The translations under genes were made by a program, and so were the position numbers. Of a stretch of DNA of 64,000 bases, positions 26,601 through 38,600 are shown piece after piece. This DNA is from Phytoseiulus persimilis (lineage: Eukaryota; Arthropoda; Arachnida; Mesostigmata; Phytoseiidae): NCBI GenBank assembly GCA_037576195.1, contig CM075102.1, positions 34,344,745 to 34,408,744 on the forward strand, in the 5' to 3' direction. Each line of letters opens with the position of its first letter. Positions within the stretch are counted from its first letter, which is position 1. The notes below the pieces were generated by a model. That model saw only the letters and a list, made by a program, of their open reading frames with translations, made no database searches and was not told where the DNA came from.

Positions 26601-29600
26601 AAAGACTGTGGTGCTGAAAGCGGCTCGGAAACTCAGTGCTCATACAGCTGTCCGCGTCCCCCAGACGTTCGTTCGGGCCGCCTGCCGCTGTGTCGGCGAG
26701 CAAAGTTCGAACATGATGAGTTCCGCCATGTTTGCAGAACGGTATCATTATTTTCTCCCGTCCGGCACGCTCCTCCGTTCCGTTCTGATCTTTGTATGGA
26801 AATCAGAGTCGAGCAATGGCCACAGACAAACATGAGCCGCGGAGGACAGTCCGACATGGCGGCGATGGCGACACAGTATTCACGATCCGAACCATTCCAG
26901 AGCTGTTTGTCAAGCAAGAGCTCGGAACCGCTGTCCACCTCAGCTCGAACAATTCCCTTTCAGAGCTGTTTGTTCTCAGACGTGACAAGCCCATGGCTGA
27001 AATTTCGCCGACATACTTGGTCAACGTCAACAAGGAGCATGTAGGAAGATCGCGTTCGGCGACTACACGGGGCGGAGCTGAGCTACCGAGTTCGGCATTT
27101 TTTCATCTCGCGATCTTGAGTTCCGAAGACGAAATTCGAGAGGACTGAAATCTGCACGAGAATACCGGACGAGCGGCGCAGTTGTTGTCGTGCGGCGTGA
27201 GCTGCAGTGATCTGCTCACCGAGCGTTTGTCTTCTGAGGAGAAGTTTGGCAGCCCGCCTCGGTCGCCTCGTCACTTTCACAACTTCTCGGTCTCGCGCCG
27301 TTGCTCACGCATCGGGTGAACAGAAATGTTCGAGAAGAGAAAAAACGCGCGCATCGAGAGAAAAGTGGCGAAGACAAGAAACTAATAATCATGCACTCAG
27401 CGAATATGAGTCCAGCGCCTACGTGGCTTCGCCGCAAGTAGGCACGCTCATTATCGACTCACGTGAGGTGGCATACCCGAGTTCTGAGCACGACTGGAGC
27501 TGCTCCAATAGAGCTCGAGCTGCTGAGAAGGTCAACGAAAGGCATTCAACATCATTCAGCATTGGGACAAAGCACAGCGGACCTCGAGGTGAATTTTCGT
27601 GCCCTGTCGACGAAGGAACCCCCTCGCGGTGCCCTCGAGGACGAACTTCATTAGGCGGCACCGTGAGATGTTGATCGAGAGAGCTGAGTCGGGCGGGAAC
27701 ATGAAGTCCGTCCGACGATCTCTGTCAGAAAAACCTGGGCCTCGTCAGAAAGATGACGCGAGTCCGATCGAGCAAGGTTGTTCGCTGGAGACGATCGAGT
27801 CAATGCAGATTTGTACTGAGTACTGTAATCAGGTTTCCTTTCCTGGTTCACTACTCCCTTCGCACGACGGTCGTAATTGTTTGCCGGCGAAAATCGAGCG
27901 GGGAGGAATGTGTAAAGCGAGGCGAGTCGAAAACGAGCCGGAACGAAATCCTCATTGTGGTCGTCGACATCGCCTTCGTAGTCATCGGTGTAGGAGTGAG
28001 CTAGCACGATGGCGCGCGGGCCCAACGTCGACTAGTCTGTCATTGATGAAGCCGTGTCGGAGAGATAAACTACGAAAAATGATCAAGTATTATATGTCGT
28101 GACAAGTCTGGAGATAATTCACGTGCCGGTTGCCGGTGCAGATAGCGATTCGTTTGCTCTCAGGAACAAGCCGGCCGTCGACCGCGTGGCAGGGTATGTT
28201 TGCTGATGCAGAGATCGGAGCACAATCTCACGCAAGCTCGCAGTTACTCGCCGTGAGCGCCTCTTGGCACTATGACGTCCGTTCGCAATAAACCAAGCCC
28301 ATCCATTAGGATGGATCATGCAACGGATGCCGTCGGACATGGTCCCCGGGCCTAGCGGAGAAGAACGCAAGATTTCGAGTTCGAATCCATATCGATGGAG
28401 GGAACTCTTGGAAGCAACACGGTATCTGAGTTCCCATGGCATTGAACATCGTGCGCACGGAATCCTCTGCACGTTTCCTGACTTTTTCTTTTAGCTTCGA
28501 GAGCTACATCTTCGAAGACAGCTGATAGATCCGGCCGCTGAGCGTTGGCCGATAACGCAAGGCCTTGTCACTTACCACGCCCAAAACTGAACGGAGCTAG
28601 TCACCACTCTCTCTCGACCGCATGCATGAGGGGGAGCAGACCATTCGTCCGTAAGGAAGTCTTGCAGTTCCTTGACGCAGCTCCGACTCCAGAATTTCTA
28701 ACTGATATCGTCTCACAAATCGGCTGTGATTGTAGACTAGAAATTATTGGCTGAGGTCATATCGGTTACCGAGAAACGAAACGCATGACGAACACCGCCC
28801 ACAACAATGTACTTATGATTCAGAGAGTGAATTCTCAAAAAAATCTATCCCTTTGAGAGGCAGCACTAGCCTTTCTGACGACGGCGTCCGCCATGGCAAC
28901 CTTCGGCTTCAGAGGTAACAAACCGAAACGGCCGATTTGCCTCATATTCAAACGAATTTCAAGCGACCGGGCTACCGCGTTCTGTGTGCGGCAACGATTC
29001 AGCAAACTTCAATGGTGTTGCGTCAGCCCCCCGAAACTTCTCGCGAGAACTTTTCATCGGGTACCGAGGAACCTTGTTCCGGAATCCGTACCAGGAACGC
29101 GGACTGTGGTTCATCGGTTGGGTTTCTGCGAGCTTCCGAGTCTATCTCCGGCTGACAAGCATGATGTTCACACCATTTTCCAAGTTTCTCCGCTGTAAAT
29201 CGCGTTGCACTAACCGTCGGCACAGAAGCGATTCTCGAGTTAGGGTCAAACGTGAACAGCGATTTTACAGAGTTCTGCGGAGTGACGTGGCGGCTGGGCC
29301 CCGTGGCGATATCGTTCTCCCGAAAACGAGCGGCATGGCGAGCTCGTTGACTAACTGAGAACTAGCGAACCCGAACACCGTGTCCGTCCACCGGCGGTCA
29401 GCCGACGGGAATCGTTTCCCCGTTGTCGCAGTGTTTCTGGCTTTGTCGGCTGACGCGACTCCCCGTCATTCCGACCAGACGCTTCCTAATTCCACCAGAA
29501 GTTGCATCATCAGCAATTATAGTAAGCCGCTCAAACTTACAGTCGGGTCATTTTTGATAAAGCGCCGCGCGCGATTCTCGCGGCCTGGTGATGTACAGAG

Positions 29601-32600
29601 GGAGATTCATCTGCGTTTTTTCCGCGTTCTGAGATTCGGTCCCGTTGACGGTTGTTATTTTTGAAGCCGACTCCACCCATCCGTGCGTGCGTCCCGGAGC
29701 GTCTAGACTTGAGGAACTGTCCGGCCATACTAACTCAAGAGAGAATTTGACCATGCGACTCATTTACAATGGAGTCTTTTCTCTCCCCTTATATTCTAAT
29801 CTCGCACAAGAACCTCCTGAGGGGGGAAACCTCTAGAGATCGGTCCAGATGTTGAATTCGCGGCCGGAAGGTCAGCGGGATGGCTCGCGGAACGGATTTC
29901 AACAGCGATCACGCGACACCGGTTGCGATTGAAGCTTGCATATCTTCATTCACTCCTTCTCACGGCCTGATCTGTGAATCCCTTGACTATATCGCTCCCC
30001 AGATTCCACTTGCTCGGAACCCCACGAATGACGAGTCACGAAGAGCAATTACACGACGAATGTCGGATTTACTGTATTGGGTCACCTCATGTAGAGGGTG
30101 CGTAGGCACTCCAGACACAGTCACCGGGAGGAATTGATACCTTCCGATCTTCTCCGGATAGCCTGATGGATATAAGCGTCGGTCGACCGGGAATTCCGTC
30201 CAGGAATTTGTCAAAGAAAAGAAGAATGCAATTGAGCTGAGCAGAGTATGATTATCGCGAGATGATTCCACTTGAAAATTCCGAGAGTTCCCGCCGCCTC
30301 AGAGAATCGAGTCCCCAGCGCTCTCGAATTATTGAGGACGTGGAGCCTTTGTTCCCGTATGTCGCGAATCATTGAATCGGGAAGCTTTCCGCATATCGTA
30401 GACTTGAGATTCGCCGGGGGTGCTTCACGCGACATTTGAGTTGCGTCGTCGGCGTACCTATTGAAACCTCGATGGACCGTGCACACAATGTTCGACTTTT
30501 CGTAGTTTTTCTGTTTGTTCATCTCACACAAAAGCGAAGAAAGTTGGAGGGCGGCTTTATCGAACAAGATCTGGCCAATGAATCGCCATCAAAACCGCAA
30601 ACAATCGTTGGCTATTGTTCGAGGCAGCGTCGCTCAAACGGCCCGCCGTACCTTGCCAATTTTAATAATTCTGTTCTTTCCTATTGTCCGCAGTAAACTC
30701 TGCTCCACAGGGAAGTCGTTCCAGCAAAAGATCTCGTCGGGAAATGTTTCTGTATTGAACCCATTGATGAAGGAAAAAGAAACTCATCCTTTAAAACTGT
30801 TGGACTCCTTGGGTCTCGGTATGATCCCATTGCCCTCATCACGATTGCACTTTAGGAATGTTTATAAATCGCGGAACGAAACTGATATTATTGGCGCCAA
30901 CTCGGATTTCCGCCTGCAACACGTTGGTTGCCCTCGAGAGGAGCAGATATTCGTTGGCGTGATTCGAACTGAGCAGTCCCAAAGCGGGTCGCAGCCACGA
31001 AAGCGGATTTGAAAAACAAACTTGATCTACATCTGCTCATTTGTTGGGATCTGAATGCTCAGAATGACCATAAATGGGAAGAACAACTTCTTGTAACTCG
31101 TATTTGAGCAGGTATCGTCGTGAAAGGTGCTTGTTACAGAGTCCGGTAACTCCACTTCCGACAAACGGACTCATCCACGTTTGCAGGAGATTTATATCTA
31201 CAATAGCTTGTCAGATATGAAACAACATACAAGGCTCAATCATGAGATGGGGACACCGGATCGCAATTTTTCCGTTCTGTTGTTTTCGCCCGCCTCTTGG
31301 TCCACCGGGAGTGGTCAGTATTCTCTCAAGTTGGATTGAAGGTCCTCTCATCAGCTGAATTATATCCTTCCCGATACCCTGAGGTGGGGCCAGACCGATT
31401 GATCCACTCCATCTTCTAGGTCAACACACCAAACTTTTTCCTGAGCTTCTCGAAGAAAATATCCAGTGAGAACGGTTCGTTAGAGTTCCAAGGGGCGACC
31501 GGGTCCTTCGCCCGTAGGACAAACATTTCGTTGATGCCAGGAGCCCGATCGCTCCAAAGGCACAATCACGATATTAAGCTTGGTCGGCTCCGAAAAAACC
31601 TCAGCTGCGCTAAGCCTCCGAGACGGACGAGCTGCTAGTTGGTCGTGTTGGGTCAGAGGACGCACCCTCAAGCAGCTTATGAACTAAATCTTTTGCAAAC
31701 ACGAAATGCTCGTCTCCGTGTTCAGTAAGCTATCTCGCTATTTAATTTCACCCTCGGCCCTCTTAAATTCGGGATGCATTTCCGCCGACTGAATCATCTC
31801 TCATCCGAGTAACATGGCGGGATCTCACTCGACTCTTTGCCATCCGGTGAGGGTGGGTTTTCGACAAGACAAGAGAGATCGCGGTCCTTTAACCGTCCGC
31901 CCTGGTCGTCGCACATCAAGTCGATACCTCCCATCGATATCCAGACCTAAGGGTTCAAACAACGAACTCAATCGTCATGGAAGGGCTTCAACTCAATAGC
32001 TAGGGATTGCCCTCCCAAAGGTGGAGCTGTTTCGAAGTTCTCTTCCGTTAACGACACAGGCTGCGATGACGATGTCCAACTATAGGGCACTGCAGTCGTC
32101 ATATCGAGCGGTGCTCCCGGACCAAAATCTCATGCGGGAAAAACTCCACCAAGATTTAGCCGCTCATCACGAACGGGCCATTTACGAGTGGACAAGCAAG
32201 CACAATCCATCTGCCCCCGAGGCTACAAGCTCTGATGGTGGTCCCGAACACGACTACGGGAACATTTTTGCACTTGTGTCACTGCTCCGCTCGTCGGATT
32301 CAAGCGACGTTTGTCGACGGCGCCGTCTGCCCCGAGACGTTGTCGTCGACTCAAAGTCACTCATCTTCTTCGTCTACCGGAATCTTCCAGGGGATCAAAC
32401 TTCACGTTTGCAGTGACGCTTCGGCATGAAGCCGCTCCTCGGACCCGGGCCGAGCTGCGGACAACGTGAAAAAGACGACACAAAGAATAATAATAAAATG
32501 AAGACAAGGAAAAAAGGCGGATGGACGGAGGAACATTTCGAAGACGCTGCAACGTCGAGCAACGGCGAAAACTAGCGTCACGGCTCGCACTATAATGATT

Positions 32601-35600
32601 GTCGGTGGAGCTCCTTGTATGATTTTGTATGAATTTGTCCTTGTATGAGACAAAAGATAACGGGACAGCCGATTGTGGAGAGGGCAGAATACCGAGATAT
32701 CTTCTCGCTGGGGGTGCCGGTGCAGAATGTTCGAAATGCCCGATTCCGGAGCATCGGATTTGGACTTGTGGGAGTCACGGTGCGACCATACCGTGGAGGG
32801 CCACACCATCGTGGGCGCCATCCTGTACCCGGATCGCACCAAGAGCACAACCATCAGGGCTGAGAGCGAGACTCCATAGAATAGAGCAAATGTGGAAGAT
32901 TGTGTCCCTGACGGCTGGAATCTCAGGCCGAGCTGTCCTCAGGAAATGACCTGAGCACCGCACGTAATCACAATTACCACAGAAAAGCGAGAAAACCATC
33001 TGGGTTGTGATTTCCCGCAGCAGAAACATGAGAAGAGAAAAAGGAACCCCGAAGAAAGTTTCCAGTGAATATACGTGCGGCGGCAGGGTTCACGCCTCTT
33101 CTGTGAAATCGCTGTCAACTTCCGTTAATTGAAGGAAACGGCAGCGAATGGAGCCGCTGCGAGAAATGTTCACGGTGGCATCCACGCGGGCGGACTCATA
33201 TCTTGTAGTTTCTCTCTTGTCATATTTCTCGAGCAGTGATATCCAATGTTTGAATTCCCTGTGCCGTGAAATGACGGGAGAAACGGAGTATATTTTCTGA
33301 TCCCCGTCACCGCGTGGTTTTGAGGGGCTGACGGGAGCGGCAAGCTCGCCTTATTTGTCACTGAACACTCATGAAGAAGGAGATGATCCTCTTGTCCGAT
33401 ATGTCCCACTCCTCGAATCTTCGATCATTTCCGCGGCGAACGGCCCGATAGTTTCCACCGGCTTCTGAGAACGCTTCTCTTAGGTGTCTGACGAGCAAAA
33501 CCCCTGTATTCTGTATGCGTCTGTCGCCCCGCTGAGGAGTCGGAGAGACGAGGATAGGAAGAAAAACTCGAATAGCTCGATCTGATATCAGTTCGTTAGA
33601 ATGTCCATCATCGACCGTGATGAATTTGCAACAGCCAGTGGGTGCGGTTTCGACAACAAATTAACAAGCGGGATCCTCCCATGCTAATACCATAAGCATC
33701 GGCATCGTTAATATACGAGACCAAACAGTTCGGTAGTGGTCCGTCATCGAACGTTCTCCTCCAACCACGAGCATCGTGCACGCAAAGGGCAATGAGGGCC
33801 TCCCTTCACGAGCAACGTTTGGACGCGGGAGGATTCACGTGAAGCCGGCGTGAGAGCGAACTTGAACAAGATCAGACGCTGCGCCTAGAGCTCATCGTTC
33901 GCATCGATCCAGCGGAAATTTATTCGAACGGTTGAATGTTTATGTACACTCCTTGTCACAAAAACTTGCAATCTGTAACTGCGCTCCTCCGCTGGAAGAC
34001 CCCGCTGATTCATTTTCGGTATTCGAAGCGGAACGCCCATCCGGGCCTCCGGGGGCGCCAAACTAATCGATCTTCGCGATAAGGTCGTTGGCACCTTTCA
34101 TCGAGGCGCGATCAACCCTACGTCACCGTCGGTGTTTCCTTTAATTGGTGAGCGAACAACTTCTTGTCTCGTTCATCGAGGTTATGCGTGTCTTTCTGCC
34201 CAACGGAAAGACAATAAGGAGCTCGAACTCGAAGACTTCTCTCCGCAGCGGCAGTTCAACGCGGGGACTCAGACTTGTCGCAACGTTCGAAGTCGCGCCC
34301 GAGGGAAGTCGCGCTCATTGCTCGGATACCGTGATTCATGTTCGACACGTCGAAAGAGAATGTGAAATTGAACTGCGGGAAAGGAGGAGAGATAAATGAA
34401 ACCTTGCTAGATCAAATGATCCAGCCGAAGAGAACCAGCTTGTAAAACAGAAATCACTCTGATTGCCGACGATTGCGTCGCTATCTCATTCGTTGATCTC
34501 TCCTGTTTTATATCTCCGCGGCGGTGTGCGAGGCGCCCATTTGCATCGATTATTACCTATTCATTTCTCCGGCGCTCAAACGGCTCAATACCAGTCTCGC
34601 GAAGGATGCGGGTCCGAATGACACCGAGGGAGCCAATGCGTGCACCGACTGTGTTCATGCCAAGACCAGATATTGATTCGAGTTGCACTCTTGATGATTT
34701 TGCCCGATTCTCGGTCAAAGAGTTCAACCAGAAAATCCGCCGTGAGCCCTGCTCGGACCGTTAGGAGCATTTCCCGTCCTCGCTCGGCCTTGCTCCGCCA
34801 CCTGCACTCACTTGTTGGTGGAGTCCCAGAGTGGCGCTCTGAGTAATTTTTCATTCAGAATATGCTCCCGAGTTCGCTTGGCCGTTCTATGAACGCATTC
34901 GGGCTCGCCAGGCTCGCATTGACTTCGCGGCAAATCCCCAGGGCGAGATATAACTCAACGTGTGCTGAACTGTGGACAAATCTGGGGGAGTGCTGGAGGA
35001 GCATTTTTATGAGTCTTAAGAGATTCGACAGAGGAGCACTACGGGATGAGACTTGCGAACATAAGTCGAGAGTCTAGACTCGAGCACAGCTCCAGGTAGA
35101 CTCAGCTCGACTTTTACCGTGATTCGAGTCCCCCGTCGAGAGGGTTTCCGCGCGAATTCTCACTCGGTGAATTACTGTATTCACTGATTACTGGCCGATC
35201 GCGGCGCAAGGAAATCTGGAATGATAGTCAGAGTCATGCAGCGTGGAAATTTCTACTCCGATCCTATCCATCTGTGTCTGGAAGTGTGCAGGAAAATGTA
35301 GCGGCACGCTGATGTATGACCTTGGAAGCGGAAACAGAAATACTCAAGTTCAACCGCGTGAAAACATTTCATGATGAAGTGGAAGTTCAGCTCACACGGA
35401 AGCCGCTCAAATGGGCGACCGCTAGGTGAGCCGCCGCGGAGGAGCGCGAGCTCGGCTCTCTCCAGAGCTGCTCCTCCGGATCGCAAACTTGTTTATGGCT
35501 TGCGCGGTTCTCAATAGCCATTCCGGTCCCAAAAAGCGACAGATATAAACGAAACGGAACGCCACGAAGCTTCCGGATCGTGAAACTCGAGATGACCGAA

Positions 35601-38600
35601 CTGGCAAAAAAAAATGAAGTCGAACTCGAGCCCTTCCACTCCCGTCCTCTTGTCTGCTTCCCGAAAAAGCCCGGAAGAAAAGAACTGTTCCGTCGACATG
35701 GAACGAAGCCATTTTTGAGGGATCGTCAGAAGCTTCTCGCAAGGTCTCTTGAGGGTCTTCAAAGAAATCTTTCTCATGTTGGCTTTAGAGCCGACTGGGG
35801 ATACGATATAAAAAGCTCGAGAATATGGCGAGAGGGTTGTGCCCGTCCCGAACTCACTTCGCGATCCCACTAAACGCGCCAGTTTCCGTCCCGCACACAT
35901 CCCGAAATTTCCGAAGAAGATAATCACCCGCATTCCTCATAAAACTGCTGCTTCACGTTGACTGATCATTCGGCTCAAGATCCTTCGATTATATACATGA
36001 CTCTTCGAGTACTGAGAATTGTCGAAGGGCTGACTTCTTCTGCAGGAACTCAGTACTGCTCTATCATGAAGTCTCTGTTCGCGAAAGTTTCGAATCCAAA
36101 CTTCTCAGCTAGTCTCTAGCACCGTCCGTCGCTAGTTACGTCGCAAGTTCGGTCGTTCTGTAGTCCGTGTCGACGCCTAGAGGGAGATAAAGTTCTCCGA
36201 TATTGTTGGTGATGCGAAACTCCACCGGCGGTGGAACATTTTCTCCCGACTCGGATCCAAGCTAGTGATGAGCGCACGGCACTGCATTTCTTCGTCATCA
36301 GCTATTCAGTGATGGTATGAACGACCAGAGAACAGTTTGTGAAACGCGACGCAAGGATCATAACTCGATCAGAGTGGGTGGATCGAGTTCTAGGGGAGCC
36401 CCGTCCAGTGACAGGAATCGAGCCGCAGTCCTCGAATCGCTGACGACGCCTAGTATCACTCGAAACTGCTCACAACGTTCTGAGTGCTCCGACCCCTCGA
36501 AGAGATTCCGGAAGATAACTAGAATCGTTAAGCTCTCCCGAACCGTGCTTCTGAATTATGACGTCGAGTCATAAAATCTTCGTACCCTGTATCAGAGCCT
36601 CCTGTCCGCTCATGGTTAAGCTTGGAAATAATGTCGTGGCGTGCAGTTACTTTTCCGAGAGGGAGAACGCCGAGGAGGAAATCTGATAATTGACTAAACG
36701 TGACTTTTTCTTGTCGTTGCAGCAAAACAGTATTCGCCTGCACGGCACACGGTTCACGCCGAGAAACAGAGGTATGACGGATGGTATAACAACCTCGCAC
36801 ACCAGGATTGGGGAGCCGTCGGTAAGTTTACGAGAAGTTGAGATCCGTTTGAGTAATTTGAACCTCTTTCTTGATCCGTCCACGTTGCGACTTGACAGGC
36901 TGAATGGTCAGACGCACGGACGGACGGTCGGCCGGTCATTCCGACGTAGTTCGGAGCGTCGGCGGTGCCGGCGACGTCGTTGTCGCTGTCACATTCGGGC
37001 CGGGTCCGTTTATCTTAAAATTTGCTAGCTAAGACGCTGTACACAGCTCGCTCTGTTTGCGTTGACTTCTAAGAAGCTTCTGACTTTCAAACTACTCTCC
37101 GAACCGCCATGAATTCCAGAGTTCCTTATCTCGTTGTCCACGATGTCCATTCTGGAAAACAGGGGAACAGAAATCCGTTCCGATGCGTGGTTCGCAGCTT
37201 CGGTCGTCTGCTCGCTATTGGAGGAGCCAGCCACACGAACTGCCGCAGTTCCGTGACGCGACGGAACATATTAGTTTCCGTTATTGTTGAAAATCATCAG
37301 TTCAGAACTAGAACGGTTCCGCACCCACCGGAGCTTGCCAAGTTCAACTTGAAGAAATCTCATTTCCTGCTGAAGGACGCGAGCTTTCCGAAAGAACGTT
37401 CCCAGAATAATTCTTGACCATTTTGTGGAGAGACTTGCGGTCGGAGCGGCCGTTCTTCATCCGCCCATTTCCTGCTCGAGGCTCGATCGATCGATTTGGT
37501 TTCCACGTCCAGAATCGAAGTTTCGGCGCTTTCGAGAAGGATGAAACCGGAAAAGAGACGAAATCAATCCAGATTGCTCGAGTTCGGTTGATTCTTTAAA
37601 TGCCTGTGATCCGACCGAATGAGCTGCGCAGTTCTGCAGAGTTCTCTCGTTTGCTAAAGGCCCGTGGGTGGCGAGAATACAGCGCTGCGGGCGCGATTCC
37701 CGGAATCGGCCAATTCCTTGGAATGTTTGAATCCTGGTGGTAACATCTCAAAATGTTCGCAGCCCCCTGATTCCAATGATCTGAAGCGACAGCTTCGTAC
37801 GTGCGACAGCTGCATCATTGGTCCGATTGTCTCGACAAGTGTGCAATGCCAGAAGCGCAATATTTTCAGTCGCAGTGGTATCAAAAATGTCCGTTCCTTC
37901 AGGAGCTGCGGTCGTCGTATGTGGGTTCTCTGAGTGATGAAAAGCCGTTCAGCGAGGATAGTGATGTCGAAGCGGATTATGATCAGTTTTTCGCACAGCA
38001 TTGGAGCCAGAGATCCCTCTCCGCTGGAGTGTGCAGCGCCCCAGTATCCCATCATCCACAGGGTGTTCCCGTTGAACCATCAATACGGCACCATCCACAG
38101 GATCCGATACAGAACTCCCAAAGAGAAAGGGTGCAGCTGAAACCAGCGGCTCGAACCATGGTCGACTAGGGGAATCGCTGAGATTGAACGGCGTTTTCGG
38201 AACGCAGGATCCATACGTAGCCTCTCTGAATTTATCGAATCGGGTCTGTTAGTCGAGCACAGGTATCGATCATCGATGGGACGTCGCTGTCATGCTCCCA
38301 GAACCGACCTTCGGGAGAATTCTCGACTGTCTATATCACAAGATTACGGCTCATCTTAAGGTATTAACGCAACAAGCTCCACCATTCCTTGAAACGTTCA
38401 GTCTGCATGCCGAGGCATTGCCCGACCATGCTGGGGAGACTCAATCAACGCGCTCGTGTTGTTCTTTCCCATCAAGCGGTCAATTAGGGCCAATGGTAGT
38501 AGCCGTCCAAGAACGAGGGGAAGGGCTGAGACGACTACTTGTGCGAGTCCGATTCTCGTGTTCTCGATTACGACGTGGGTTGTAGGGGAGAAGAAGATAC

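Larger units (their letters stand above)
11615..36722 (+). other. Duox intron 1 (25.1 kb)
   Basis: The intron begins gtgagt and ends ttgcag. It holds a complete SINE (20395-20696 with duplications), CT tracts (15451-15469, 26201-26243) and a 13-base poly-G (16745-16757). Near its 5' end there are kappaB-like and ATF-like motifs (11942-11986). Many ORFs of 60-217 codons occur on both strands, often open in opposite or overlapping frames at the same place. Their number is near chance expectation for this base composition, and none gives a recognisable protein. The best unassigned ORF cluster is at 32066-32879. Otherwise I see nothing in this stretch. Confidence 0.8.

Noticed and set aside
26893-26974. 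Repeated 13-mer cagagctgtttgt as a tandem duplication
   Set aside because: Only 13 bases are shared and the flanking sequence does not align.
28365-28395. tRNA T-arm-like sequence (gagttcgaatcc)
   Set aside because: No flanking stem, A box or acceptor pairing.
36395-36460. tRNA-like segment (minus strand) with pairable ends
   Set aside because: Only about 54 bases separate the ends, with no room for D and anticodon arms and no T stem.
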